A DNA stretch of 64,000 nucleotides from an uncultured Lachnospiraceae bacterium. GTDB taxonomy: Bacteria > Bacillota > Clostridia > Lachnospirales > Lachnospiraceae. The DNA lies in the NCBI GenBank assembly GCA_910579465.1, contig CAJTUB010000002.1, forward strand, positions 192,980 to 256,979, written 5' to 3'. This document shows positions 50,398 to 58,830 of the stretch, one piece after another. The notes under the pieces were generated by a model that was not told the origin of the DNA, did no database searches, and saw only the letters and a program-made list of their open reading frames with translations. The position numbers were made by a program, and so were the translations under genes. The stretch's first letter is position 1, and every line of letters starts with the position of its first letter.

Positions 50398-50922
50398 ATG
50401 TGGTGCGTCTATTTTCTTGCCTGTGTGCTGCTCCCTATCTGTGTTCCGGTGCCGGAAGCGGCAGTGATATTGTGGGGAACCAGACAGATCGGCAGCCTGG
50501 GGGCCTTTTTCTTTGGGGTCACAGGCTCCGTGCTTGGATTGGCGATTATGTATTCCTTATCTTCACTGATTGCACATCGTATTTTAAAGGGGAAAAAAGA
50601 GAGAAGGCAGCTTGCGTGGTTAAGGCAGCTGATGGGGCGGTACCGCTTTTGGATTCTTGGTATACTGCTGATCGTTCCGCTTGTGTCCGATGAAGTGCTC
50701 TGTGCAGGCTCTGCTTTTTTGAAAATATCATTGACGCAGTTTCTGAAAATTGGTATAATTGCTAAAATCATATCCATTGGTATGATTGCCTTTTCGGGTT
50801 TTTTTGGCGACTTGTGCGGTCTGAGGCGATGGCAGATTATCGCCGTGGAGCTTCTGCTCATGTTCCTTGCCTCGGCGGCGCTGCAGCATTTCTGCAAAAA
50901 GGGAGAAGCAAAGCTATCATGA
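50398..50922 (+). CDS. Small integral membrane protein
   Basis: 174-aa protein with about five transmembrane helices: 1-20, 27-50, 77-95 (WILGILLIVPLVSD), 108-130 and 145-162. ATG 50398 has CAGGAGG upstream. An amphipathic basic segment (LKGKKERRQLAWLRQLMGRY) lies between helices 2 and 3. The pattern is reminiscent of DedA/VTT-like proteins, but the hallmark G-x-x-x-[VI]-x-x-x-x-G cannot be assigned with certainty. Its stop overlaps the response regulator start (ATGA). Confidence 0.7.
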   Translation: MWCVYFLACVLLPICVPVPEAAVILWGTRQIGSLGAFFFGVTGSVLGLAIMYSLSSLIAHRILKGKKERRQLAWLRQLMGRYRFWILGILLIVPLVSDEVLCAGSAFLKISLTQFLKIGIIAKIISIGMIAFSGFFGDLCGLRRWQIIAVELLLMFLASAALQHFCKKGEAKLS

Positions 50923-51602
50923 AAGAATTTATATTGGTTGTTGACGATGATAAAGACATCCGCAGGCTTCTGGGCATCTATCTGGGCAATGAGGGCTACC
51001 GTTACCTCGCCTGTGAAAATGCAGCGCAGGCGCTGGAGATACTGGAGCGCTATCAGGTGGATCTGATCCTGATGGATGTGATGATGCCGGGAATTGACGG
51101 TATCAGCGCTTGTCTGCAAATAAGGGAAAAAAGCAAAATGCCAATTATATTTATGTCGGCAAAAACGGAAGATATAGACATAATACAAGGGCTCACGGTG
51201 GGAGGAGACGATTATGTGACGAAGCCTTTTAAGCCTATTGAGCTTCTTGCGCGCATCAAGGCCCAGCTCCGCCGTTATAAACAGTACAATGATACGGAAG
51301 AGCCGGCGCACACGCTCCAGGCGGAGGACCTGACGGTGGACATGGAAAGCCGTCAGGTATGGGTAAGCGGACGGGAAGTGAGGCTGACGCGCAAGGAGTA
51401 TGACATCCTGGAATATATGCTGCGAAACAAGGGGCAGGTGTTGACTATGGCACAGATTTATGAAGCGGTATGGCATGAAGAGTTTTTCTGTTCGGAAAAT
51501 ACTGTGATGATGCATATTGCCAATCTCCGTAATAAACTGAACTGGGATAATGCACATTCGGATTTTATCAAAACCTGTTGGGGAAGAGGGTATCAAATAT
51601 GA
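50919..51602 (+). CDS. OmpR-family response regulator (VanR-like)
   Basis: 227-aa regulator. Receiver pocket D9/D10/D11, phospho-acceptor D53 (LILMDVMMPGIDG), K102 (VTKPF), then a winged helix (LTRKEYDILEYMLRNKGQVL, MHIANLRNKLN, IKTCWGRGYQI). The VanR/PhoB subfamily is suggested by the linker. Starts in the overlap with the membrane protein gene and ends in the overlap with the kinase gene, so all four genes form one coupled operon. Confidence 0.93.
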   Translation: MKEFILVVDDDKDIRRLLGIYLGNEGYRYLACENAAQALEILERYQVDLILMDVMMPGIDGISACLQIREKSKMPIIFMSAKTEDIDIIQGLTVGGDDYVTKPFKPIELLARIKAQLRRYKQYNDTEEPAHTLQAEDLTVDMESRQVWVSGREVRLTRKEYDILEYMLRNKGQVLTMAQIYEAVWHEEFFCSENTVMMHIANLRNKLNWDNAHSDFIKTCWGRGYQI

Positions 51603-52786
51603 CGCTAACGCTATTTAAGATAATTCCAGACTATATTTTAATCAACGGCATTGTTATCGGAGGAACGGTTTTCGTGATTTTTCTGGTTTACGGAAGACTG
51701 TCCTCCTCTATCCGAAAACGCCTCACAGCATATTTCCTGAAAGCAGCCTGCGTTTCCCTTGTTATCAGCCTGGCGGTGCTGACGATGGTATTAGCTATGA
51801 AAAGGCTTCTGCTCCATTCCGGAATATGGGATTTTTTTAATGAGCTGGGCTACGGATACATCATTGCCGCCGAATATCTCCAGTCGGTGCTGACAGTGGC
51901 GCTTCCCATGATATGCTTTGTTGTTTCCTTTTCCGTCAGGATTAACCGCAGGGTCAGGTATGTGGAGTATCTGTCTCAGGAAATTCAGAAGATTCGGGAG
52001 GAGGGCTTTGGAAGGAGCATGGAACTGCAGGGGGACGATGAAATCACCCAGCTGTGCGCCGTCATCAACGAGATGTCCGTCCAGCTCAGGGAAAAGGAGG
52101 AAAGGGAAAAAAGACAGCAACAGAGCAAAAATGAGCTGATTACCAATGTCTCCCATGATCTGCGCAGCCCCCTTACCTCAATCATCGGCTATGTGGAGCT
52201 GCTGAAGGAGACGGGACCCGGAGACAGGCAGCGCTTTGATGAATACATTGAAGTGGTAGAGCGGCGTCTGACGGGGCTTAACGGGCTGATTAACGAACTG
52301 TTTGAATATACAAAGCTGAGCTCCGCCGACCGGTTTCCTGACATGGAGAAAAGGGATGTGCTGGAACTGCTGCGGCATATCCTTTATGAGTATAAAATTT
52401 TTATGGAGGCAGAGGGCCTGACGCTTTCCTGGCAGCTGGGGGAGGAAAGCCATGTCGCCGATATCAATACGCAGCAGATGGTACGGGTGTTTCAGAATCT
52501 GCTGGACAATGCCCGCAGATATGCCGATCGTTCTGCTCCGGTAACCGTGACGGCACAGGAGACGGACCGACTCCATATCTGTATCACGAACCGATTGACG
52601 GATGCTCACGGCATTGAGCCTGACCGGATCTTTGAGCGCTTCTACTGCGGGGACCGGGCCAGAAGCGCCCCCCAAAGCTCCGGGCTGGGGCTTGCCATTG
52701 TAAAGCGCATCATGGAACTCCACGGGGGCGAGGTCAATGCATCGTTACAAGGACAAGAGCTATCCATCCATCTGTTTCTCAAATAA
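51599..52786 (+). CDS. Sensor histidine kinase (VanS-like)
   Basis: 395-aa kinase with two to three N-terminal membrane helices (about 12-32, 49-66, 86-112), a HAMP-like linker (RRVRYVEYLSQEIQKIREEG), the phospho-acceptor H186 in NVSHDLRSPLTSIIGY, N-box FQNLLDNARRYAD, F-box IFERFYCGDRAR and G-box SSGLGLAIVKRIMELHGG. Starts in the ATGA overlap with its regulator. Together with a lipid-type methyltransferase it could sense envelope stress; inference. Confidence 0.92.
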   Translation: MTLTLFKIIPDYILINGIVIGGTVFVIFLVYGRLSSSIRKRLTAYFLKAACVSLVISLAVLTMVLAMKRLLLHSGIWDFFNELGYGYIIAAEYLQSVLTVALPMICFVVSFSVRINRRVRYVEYLSQEIQKIREEGFGRSMELQGDDEITQLCAVINEMSVQLREKEEREKRQQQSKNELITNVSHDLRSPLTSIIGYVELLKETGPGDRQRFDEYIEVVERRLTGLNGLINELFEYTKLSSADRFPDMEKRDVLELLRHILYEYKIFMEAEGLTLSWQLGEESHVADINTQQMVRVFQNLLDNARRYADRSAPVTVTAQETDRLHICITNRLTDAHGIEPDRIFERFYCGDRARSAPQSSGLGLAIVKRIMELHGGEVNASLQGQELSIHLFLK

Positions 52787-52838
52787 AAAAAGCGCCAATA
52801 GAAAAATCTGTATACATCCTCTTTCTTTGACCGCCTAA

Positions 52839-53207
52839 GTCAAGGAAAGTGTCAACGAATCAGACAGCGATTCAACCGGTATGTATGGCATGCTCGAGAG
52901 GTGCGATATAGCGTTTGTGCGATACCATGTAGTTGATAATCAGATGGATGCTTCCTGCGCGACGCAATTGATTCGTGAAGCTTCCTGTGTATTTCTCATG
53001 GGCGGTCACCCCGGTCAGCAATTTTAATTAATATGTAATAAAGGCTTAGATGCTGCGATTCGCAATACTTCTGCTGCGATTTTGGGCGTCAGTGCGGGTG
53101 CGATCAACATGACCGGACATTCGCCTGATACGAAGGAATCCCCTGTCCCATATGCCGGCTTGGGGCTGGCTGATATTACTATCCGGTTGAGATACATTTG
53201 GAAATAG
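52839..53207 (+). pseudogene. Peptidase S51 (dipeptidase E-like) remnant with in-frame stop
   Basis: One frame runs from after a TAA (52836) to a TAG at 53205-53207, interrupted by a single TAA at 53025-53027. Part 1: MYGMLERCDIAFVRYHVVDN, DASCATQLIREASCVFLMGG, HPGQQF. Part 2: NKGLDAAIRNTSAAILGVSA, GAINM, SPVPYAGLGLADITIR. The nucleophile-elbow Ser sits in GVSAGAI. The start of the gene is absent and the end is short, so this is a decayed peptidase S51/cyanophycinase-type gene. The 638-bp gap 52787-53424 otherwise holds a terminator and the leader of the UvrA-like gene. Confidence 0.75.
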
Positions 53208-53212
53208 AATAC

Positions 53213-53249
53213 AAAAACCGCTGCGACAGAACTGCGCAGCGGTTTTTGT
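53213..53249 (+). terminator. Strong intrinsic terminator after the S51 remnant
   Basis: Perfect 13-bp stem AAAAACCGCTGCG / CGCAGCGGTTTTT with a 9-nt loop, self-complementary in both directions; 6 bp after the remnant's last stop. Confidence 0.9.
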
Positions 53250-53311
53250 TGCAGTATGGGAGAGGCAGTCCTATTCCTCAAAAAAGTCAAGAAGCTTTAT
53301 GGAGCATCAGC

Positions 53312-53424
53312 TATAATAGAAGAAGTCAGGTATGCCGTATGGAAGGTACATACGGAAGCAACGGTTTGTTATATGGAAGCACATGTAAGAAATTTCTTAA
53401 GTATTATGAAGGAGGTTGTATGTA
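53312..53424 (+). promoter_or_regulatory. Promoter and structured leader of the UvrA-like gene
   Basis: TATAAT at 53312-53317 (no good -35). The following leader has a hairpin CCGTATG-GAAGGTA-CATACGG and a short frame from an ATG at 53373 that ends at 53441, passing through the AAGGAGG (53409-53415) and the start codon of the UvrA-like gene. Such overlaps occur in inducible resistance genes; regulation is inferred only. Confidence 0.4.
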
Positions 53425-56286
53425 ATGCCAGATTCAATTAAGCTGACACAGGTGGGTGAGAATAATTTAAAAAATATAGATGTTGAAATTCCTTATCATA
53501 AGCATACAGTTATCACAGGAGTAAGCGGTTCAGGAAAATCTACTCTGGCTTATGATGTTATCTATGCTACCGCACAAAGAAAATTGTTGGATTGTATGTC
53601 AGAGCAGGAAAAAAGATTCGGTTCAAAAATGAAAAGACCAAAGGTTGGGAAAATAGAAGGTTTATCCACAGTAATAAGCTTAAAGCAGGTGACCCCGAAT
53701 CATAATCCAAGGTCTACGATAGGCACATATACGAGTCTGGGGTCATATATCAGGAATTTGATGGCGATTCACGGACAGTGCAGGTGCCTTTGCTGTAAAG
53801 AAGTCTTCCGGCAGAGTAGTATTGCAGCAATCATAAAGGATATTGAAGCATTGGAACCGCACACGATTGTCGAAGTGAGCTTCCCTTACTTCTTTTCCGA
53901 TATCGTTGAACGCGAACGTCAGATTGATAGATTAAGGCAGAGAGGATACAGAGAGATATATGTCGGGGATGAAAAGGCTCATCTTAAGGATTTTATAAAA
54001 ATCGATGAAGCTATAGAATATATAATGGTTGTAGAAAGTAAGTTTCACGCTGCTGCTACATTGAATAAAGGTGATGTGAATAGTATAAAAAGTGCCAGTA
54101 AGAATGGTGATAACTATATATCAATAAATCTGAGCGGGGAAGATGCAGGGGGAATAGAACGATTTTATGAGAAGCATGGATGTAAACAGCATCACATTAT
54201 TGCGACTACGATGGAGGCAGCAAGCTTTTCTTACAATGATATCTCTTGTGCCTGTCCGGTCTGTATGGGAAAAGGAATTACAAAAATAGTTCATCCGTCA
54301 AAGGTGATAAAAAATTCCAAGAAGACGTTGCGTCAGGGACCATTTTTTCAAGAAATATATTCCATGAGTCATCCTTATTCGTATATGAGCTTATATAGTC
54401 TGGCCTGCCATTATGGCTTTTCGTTTGATGAACCATACGAAAATTTATCAGAAGAAGCGAAAAGGTTGATTATGTATGGCACCAAGGAAGAAACATTTTT
54501 ATTGAAAAGACCGGAAGGGTATGAAAAAGTATTGCCTAATTATTTAGAAAAGGAGGGAAAGCTTGTTAGCTTTAAGGGGATTCTGACCCGTATTGAGGAA
54601 CTTTATCAGGAGATGATAGAGGCTCCCGTAACGCCGACTCCGGAGCGTGAAAATTTTTTTAATACATATATGCATGAAATTGAGTGTCCAAGCTGTCATG
54701 GTACAAGATTAAAAAAAATAAAGAGCTATATTACACTTAGCGGTAAAAATTATCTGCAGCTGGGGAAAATGGAATTTTTAGATTTGCTGGAGTTCTTTAA
54801 ACAGGTCCGGGGGAATGAGATTTCACAGCCAATCATTGATGCATTAACAGAAAGACTTGAGCTGATGGAGGAAATCGGATTAGGGTATCTGTCCTTTGAA
54901 CGGCGTATTGATTCGTTGTCGGGCGGCGAATATCAAAGGCTCAGAATAGCAAATCAGGTAGGGTCAGGCTTAGTCGGTCTTACCTATATCATTGATGAAC
55001 CGACGGATGGCCTGCATGGAACAGATAATGAAAAGGTGATTAAGGTGATAAACAGGCTGTTGCAAAAAGGGAACACAGTGATAACAATAGAACATGATTA
55101 TGATGTGATAAAGGCGGCGGACTATATTATTGAAATGGGGCCTGGCGCTGGTATCGAGGGTGGCGAGGTAATTGCCGCAGGAACTCCCGGGGAACTATAT
55201 CATAATCCTGCCTCGATTATTGGAAAGCGTCTTTTTGAAAGTCCGGTTTATAATAAAAGGAAGGATAGCTTAGAAATGAACGCCTCAATTAAAATATTGG
55301 GGATTGAAGAAAATAATATAAAAAATGCAGATATAGAGATACCACTTAATAAAATAACATGTTTTACAGGTGTGTCCGGCTCAGGGAAGAGTTCTGTTGT
55401 ATATGAAGTATTGTATAAGGCATTCTGCGCCAAGGTGCAAGGCAGCAGGACGATACCGGGAAAGCATAAAGCCGTAGAGGGGCTTGAAAATATTAAGAAT
55501 ATGATATGCATTGACCAGTCCTTGCTCCAGGGGAAAAATACTTCTATTCCGGCGACGTATCTTGATATTTTTGATACGATTAGAATGTTTTTTGCCCAGA
55601 ACGTAGCAGATGGCCATGAGATGAAGGACAAAAAGGCATATTTTTCGTTTAATTCCAAAGGGGCATGTCCTGCATGCAGGGGAAAAGGCTATATTGAAAA
55701 ATACATACAATATTTTGGTGAAACAAGAACGGTTTGTTCGGAATGTAATGGACAGCAGTATATTGATGAGGTGCTGGCGGTGAAATATCATGGCAGGAGT
55801 ATCAAAGAAGTTTTAGATATGACATTTCAAGAAGCGTTATGCTTTTTTGGGGATTGTAAGGATATATTTGAGAAAGTTAAGCTGGTGTGCGAGTTGGGAT
55901 TAGGTTATATGCAGTTGGGACAGCCTCTTTGCACACTTTCTGGCGGTGAGGCACAGAGAATGAAATTAGCCAGGGAAATGACGAAGTATAAGAATAAGAA
56001 AAATTTATTCTATATATTTGATGAGCCTACGGTGGGACTTCATTCAAAGGATGTCGGGATGTTGATTGAGGTGATACAAAATATAGTAAAAGGTGGAAAT
56101 ACAGTATTGCTGGTAGAGCATAACCCGGATATGATTCTGAGTGCTGATTATATCATTGATATGGGACCGGGAGCCGGAAAATACGGAGGAGAGGTCATGT
56201 TTGCAGGAACACCGTCGCAGATGCTGGAGCATGCAACATCAAAAACAGCGCAGTATTTGAGAAAATGTTTACAGGGGAACGGCTGA
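53425..56286 (+). CDS. UvrA-like ABC ATPase (divergent paralogue)
   Basis: 953-aa protein with the complete UvrA layout. Walker A1 is GVSGSGKST near 33, with the signature LSGGEYQRLRIANQ and Walker B1 YIIDEPTDGLHG. The second ATPase half has Walker A2 GVSGSGKSS, signature LSGGEAQRMKLARE, Walker B2 FDEPTVGLHS. Zinc modules are kept in part: CACPVCMGKG, ECPSCHGTRLKK, and CPAC...CSEC with the CxxC-x19-CxxC zinc finger. The region for UvrB contact (about 120-240) is present but unlike UvrA. ATG 53425 with AAGGAGG 9 nt upstream. UvrA relatives outside the repair operon can be drug-protection proteins. Its neighbour is a nucleotidyltransferase-like gene, not uvrB. Confidence 0.85.
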   Translation: MPDSIKLTQVGENNLKNIDVEIPYHKHTVITGVSGSGKSTLAYDVIYATAQRKLLDCMSEQEKRFGSKMKRPKVGKIEGLSTVISLKQVTPNHNPRSTIGTYTSLGSYIRNLMAIHGQCRCLCCKEVFRQSSIAAIIKDIEALEPHTIVEVSFPYFFSDIVERERQIDRLRQRGYREIYVGDEKAHLKDFIKIDEAIEYIMVVESKFHAAATLNKGDVNSIKSASKNGDNYISINLSGEDAGGIERFYEKHGCKQHHIIATTMEAASFSYNDISCACPVCMGKGITKIVHPSKVIKNSKKTLRQGPFFQEIYSMSHPYSYMSLYSLACHYGFSFDEPYENLSEEAKRLIMYGTKEETFLLKRPEGYEKVLPNYLEKEGKLVSFKGILTRIEELYQEMIEAPVTPTPERENFFNTYMHEIECPSCHGTRLKKIKSYITLSGKNYLQLGKMEFLDLLEFFKQVRGNEISQPIIDALTERLELMEEIGLGYLSFERRIDSLSGGEYQRLRIANQVGSGLVGLTYIIDEPTDGLHGTDNEKVIKVINRLLQKGNTVITIEHDYDVIKAADYIIEMGPGAGIEGGEVIAAGTPGELYHNPASIIGKRLFESPVYNKRKDSLEMNASIKILGIEENNIKNADIEIPLNKITCFTGVSGSGKSSVVYEVLYKAFCAKVQGSRTIPGKHKAVEGLENIKNMICIDQSLLQGKNTSIPATYLDIFDTIRMFFAQNVADGHEMKDKKAYFSFNSKGACPACRGKGYIEKYIQYFGETRTVCSECNGQQYIDEVLAVKYHGRSIKEVLDMTFQEALCFFGDCKDIFEKVKLVCELGLGYMQLGQPLCTLSGGEAQRMKLAREMTKYKNKKNLFYIFDEPTVGLHSKDVGMLIEVIQNIVKGGNTVLLVEHNPDMILSADYIIDMGPGAGKYGGEVMFAGTPSQMLEHATSKTAQYLRKCLQGNG

Positions 56287-56318
56287 TAAGAAAACGGTAG
56301 TGAGAAAAGGAGAAGCAT

Positions 56319-57203
56319 ATGGAATGTCAGGCATTAAGAGAAAAATGCAATCGTATTATACAAAATATAGGAGAAAAGCTGCAGGAAGATGAGCGGTGCA
56401 TCGGGGCATATTTGCTGGGAAGTGTAAGCCACGATCAAATTTGGGAATGGTCTGATTTACAGATAGCAGTCATTTTGGATGACGGATATAAAGGGGATAG
56501 GTATTATGCATTATACGAAGAGGAAATGAAGGTTGCTTTAAATGTATATACCTTGACTGCATTTAAGAGCTTTATCGGGACGGTACATGTAGATGATTTT
56601 ATGTGGAAAGCATTCAGTAAATGTACAAAAATATTTACAAAGGATTTTTTATTGGACGAGCTGCTGGAGGAGGCTTTCTGTATTGGGGATGTGGTGCAGC
56701 AGAAAGAAATGCTGCTAGCGTTTTCAGGAGCTGTCTATTATTTAAATAAGGCAGAGAAAAATTTTTATATAAAGGAAAATATTGAAAATGCAGTTTACTT
56801 TATTCCTCAAATAGCCGAGAATATAGCGTTAATAGAAATATTTAAGAATAAGCAGGTTCCGGAACGTGAGCTGATTGCACAAGGGAAAAGATGGAATCGT
56901 ACTATTTTTGAGAAAATATATGATGTATTATTCAAAGGAAAAGTGGATTGTGCCATGGTAAGGGGTATCTTGGAAAGCTGTGTATCATATTTAGAAGATA
57001 ATACAAGGCTTGTATATCAACCGGTCATTTCTCATTTGAAGAAGTATGGCGATTTAGAAAATTTCAGATATGAAATCAGACCGCATGGATTCGGGATAAA
57101 TTATGAATGGCTCGTGAGAACTGGTATTGCGGAGCGTTATGGGATACCCGTAAAAATATCCTTTTTAAAGCAGGTTGAAAAATTAGGCTATCGATTGAAA
57201 TAA
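56319..57203 (+). CDS. Nucleotidyltransferase-like protein, degenerate active site
   Basis: 294-aa protein 32 bp behind the UvrA-like gene with AAAAGGAGAA before ATG, so likely in the same operon. The N-terminal 110 residues have the polymerase-beta fold start GAYLLGSVSHDQIWEWSDLQ (GS at 34-35), but the usual S-D-x-D metal pair is reduced to S45-D46-L47-Q48, so catalysis may be lost. A long helical C-terminal half (AVYYLNKAEKNFYIKENIEN) resembles the KNTase-C/ANT helper domain. A relative of aminoglycoside nucleotidyltransferases or of MNT-type antitoxins; role unknown. Confidence 0.65.
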   Translation: MECQALREKCNRIIQNIGEKLQEDERCIGAYLLGSVSHDQIWEWSDLQIAVILDDGYKGDRYYALYEEEMKVALNVYTLTAFKSFIGTVHVDDFMWKAFSKCTKIFTKDFLLDELLEEAFCIGDVVQQKEMLLAFSGAVYYLNKAEKNFYIKENIENAVYFIPQIAENIALIEIFKNKQVPERELIAQGKRWNRTIFEKIYDVLFKGKVDCAMVRGILESCVSYLEDNTRLVYQPVISHLKKYGDLENFRYEIRPHGFGINYEWLVRTGIAERYGIPVKISFLKQVEKLGYRLK

Positions 57204-57211
57204 AAAAGTGA

Positions 57212-57240
57212 TTGCATAAATAGCATGAAAGGGGTATAAT
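57212..57240 (+). promoter_or_regulatory. Sigma-A promoter of the ANT(6)-like gene
   Basis: TTGCAT (57212-57217), 17-bp spacer, TATAAT (57235-57240). Confidence 0.75.
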
Positions 57241-57320
57241 GTAAAAATTACGATGGTAATACGAAGTATCTGAGCTGTAATTGGTTACAATAGACAGAAA
57301 GAGATAAGGAGGAACAAGGA

Positions 57321-58163
57321 GTGCGGACGCCGGACGAAGTAATGAAGCTTATCATCGATATAGCAAAAGATGACGAAAATATAAGGGCGGTGCTTATGAC
57401 AGGCTCAAGGGCAAATCCGGACTGCGCGGCGGATTTGTATCAGGACTTTGATATTGTTTATTTTGTAAAGGATGTGAAGCCGTACTGGGACAACATGGCA
57501 TGGGTAGAAGAGAAATTCGGAAAGCCGTCCCTTGTGCAGAAGCCGGAAAGCATGCGGCTGATTCCGCCTGACGAGGACGGAGCTTATATTTATTTGATGC
57601 TGTTTCCGGATGGAAACAGAATTGACTTACAGCTTACGCCGGACCCTTATCTGGACGACGGGGAACCGGCGGTTGTTTTACTCGACAAAGAGAATTATCT
57701 TCCTGAGATTAAAGTAAAAAAGGATTTCTGGTATATTAGAAAGCCGGATTGCAAAATTTTTGCTGATTGCTGTAGTGAATTTCATTGGTGCTTAAATAAT
57801 GTTGCAAAGGAGATTGCGAGAGACGAGCTTTCCTATGCAATGGAGCAGTTAAATCATTATGTCCGGGATATGCTGATTCTGATGCTGGAATGGTATGTCG
57901 GTATCAATTATAACTTTTCCGTGGCCGCAGGAAAGAAGGGGAAGTATTTTAAAAAATTGCTGCCTGCGGAGCTCTACGGGAGGTTCCAAAGGACCTATTC
58001 CGATGCGGACTATGGGCATATGTGGGAGGCGGCGTTTGAAATGCTGTATTTATTTGGAGAAGTGGCGAGGAAGGTAGCGGAACACCTCCGTTTTTCCTAT
58101 GATGAGAGCGAAGAAAAGGGGATTGAGAACTATATGCTGCAGGTGAAAAACGGAAGGCTGTAG
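57321..58163 (+). CDS. Aminoglycoside 6-adenylyltransferase-like protein, ANT(6) family
   Basis: 280-aa protein. GTG start with AAGGAGG 8 nt upstream. N-terminal MKLIIDIAKDDENIRAVLMT then GSRANPD (28-34) and QDFDIVYFV (D42, D44 as metal ligands) are the AadE pattern; FPDGNRIDLQL supplies the third Asp. C-terminal helical part EIARDELSYAMEQLNHYVRD and MLEWYVGINYNFSV. Family members adenylate streptomycin at position 6, but many chromosomal copies in Clostridia have no proven resistance role. Codon use matches housekeeping genes, so it is not a recent plasmid acquisition. Confidence 0.85.
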   Translation: MRTPDEVMKLIIDIAKDDENIRAVLMTGSRANPDCAADLYQDFDIVYFVKDVKPYWDNMAWVEEKFGKPSLVQKPESMRLIPPDEDGAYIYLMLFPDGNRIDLQLTPDPYLDDGEPAVVLLDKENYLPEIKVKKDFWYIRKPDCKIFADCCSEFHWCLNNVAKEIARDELSYAMEQLNHYVRDMLILMLEWYVGINYNFSVAAGKKGKYFKKLLPAELYGRFQRTYSDADYGHMWEAAFEMLYLFGEVARKVAEHLRFSYDESEEKGIENYMLQVKNGRL

Positions 58164-58385
58164 CCTGCGGAAGTCTTAAAGGATTTCCAGAAATGTCAGG
58201 TCACCACGGAAATCATGGAGATGGCAAATGAACATGCGGTACTGAATCCCTGTCCGCCGTTTTATCGTGGAGAAGAGGTTTCCGGCGAGGTAGTAGAGTC
58301 GGAATATTTTGTGGGCTATGAATTTAAAAAGAATTTACTGGCAGCACAGCAGGCTGTGATTATCTGGTGTATGACACGCCAGTAA
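58164..58385 (+). pseudogene. C-terminal fragment of an ornithine/aspartate carbamoyltransferase
   Basis: 73 codons directly after and in the same frame as the ANT(6)-like stop (TAG 58161-58163). They read PAEVLKDFQKCQVTTEIMEM, ANEHAVLNPCPPFYRGEEVS, GEVVESEYFVGYEFKKNLLA, AQQAVIIWCM. The N-P-C-P-P-F-Y-R-G-E-E motif corresponds to the HCLP/HPLP ornithine-binding loop of carbamoyltransferases, and the end matches their last helix. The N-terminal three quarters are absent. No start codon or ribosome binding site; a recombination scar. Confidence 0.65.
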
Positions 58386-58411
58386 GGACAATAAGAATAG
58401 GAGAGACGGGA

Positions 58412-58699
58412 ATGAGCCGGAAACTATATGAGTTCCATGCAGTGATAGAGCCCGTTCCTGAGAAGGGCGGAGCCTATGTACGTTTCCCGTATGATATCAG
58501 GGAGGAATTCGGAAAGGGACGGGTAAAAGCAGAGATTACCTTTGACGGTGAGCCCTATTCCGGAAGTATTGTAAATATGGGAGTGAAGCATGCGGACGGC
58601 TCGGTCTGCTATATCATCGGTATCCGCAAAGACATCCGGAGTAAGATAGGGAAACAGCCGGGAGATACGGTATTCGTTACGGTTGAGCCTGTGCTGTAA
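58412..58699 (+). CDS. DUF1905-like protein
   Basis: 95-aa protein. ATG 58412 has AGGAGAG 6 nt upstream. KLYEFHAVIEPVPEKGGAYV, RFPYDIREEFGKGRVKAEIT and DIRSKIGKQPGDTVFVTVEP match DUF1905, a small double-psi beta-barrel-like family. Function unknown. Followed by a bidirectional terminator facing the minus-strand genes. Confidence 0.85.
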   Translation: MSRKLYEFHAVIEPVPEKGGAYVRFPYDIREEFGKGRVKAEITFDGEPYSGSIVNMGVKHADGSVCYIIGIRKDIRSKIGKQPGDTVFVTVEPVL

Positions 58700-58791
58700 C
58701 GAGGCTGTCTGTACCTTCGGTGCTTTCCCGGGCGGCTCAAAATGCAAAACCCAGAGTAAAATTATAGTTGGCAAGAAAGTATGAAATAGAT

Positions 58792-58823
58792 AGGCGGTTA
58801 AGCACAACGGCGTTTAACCGCCT
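58792..58823. terminator. Bidirectional terminator between convergent genes
   Basis: Perfect 10-bp stem AGGCGGTTAA / TTAACCGCCT around a 12-nt loop, 8 bp before the minus-strand lipoprotein stop. Confidence 0.75.
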
Positions 58824-58830
58824 GTTCAGG

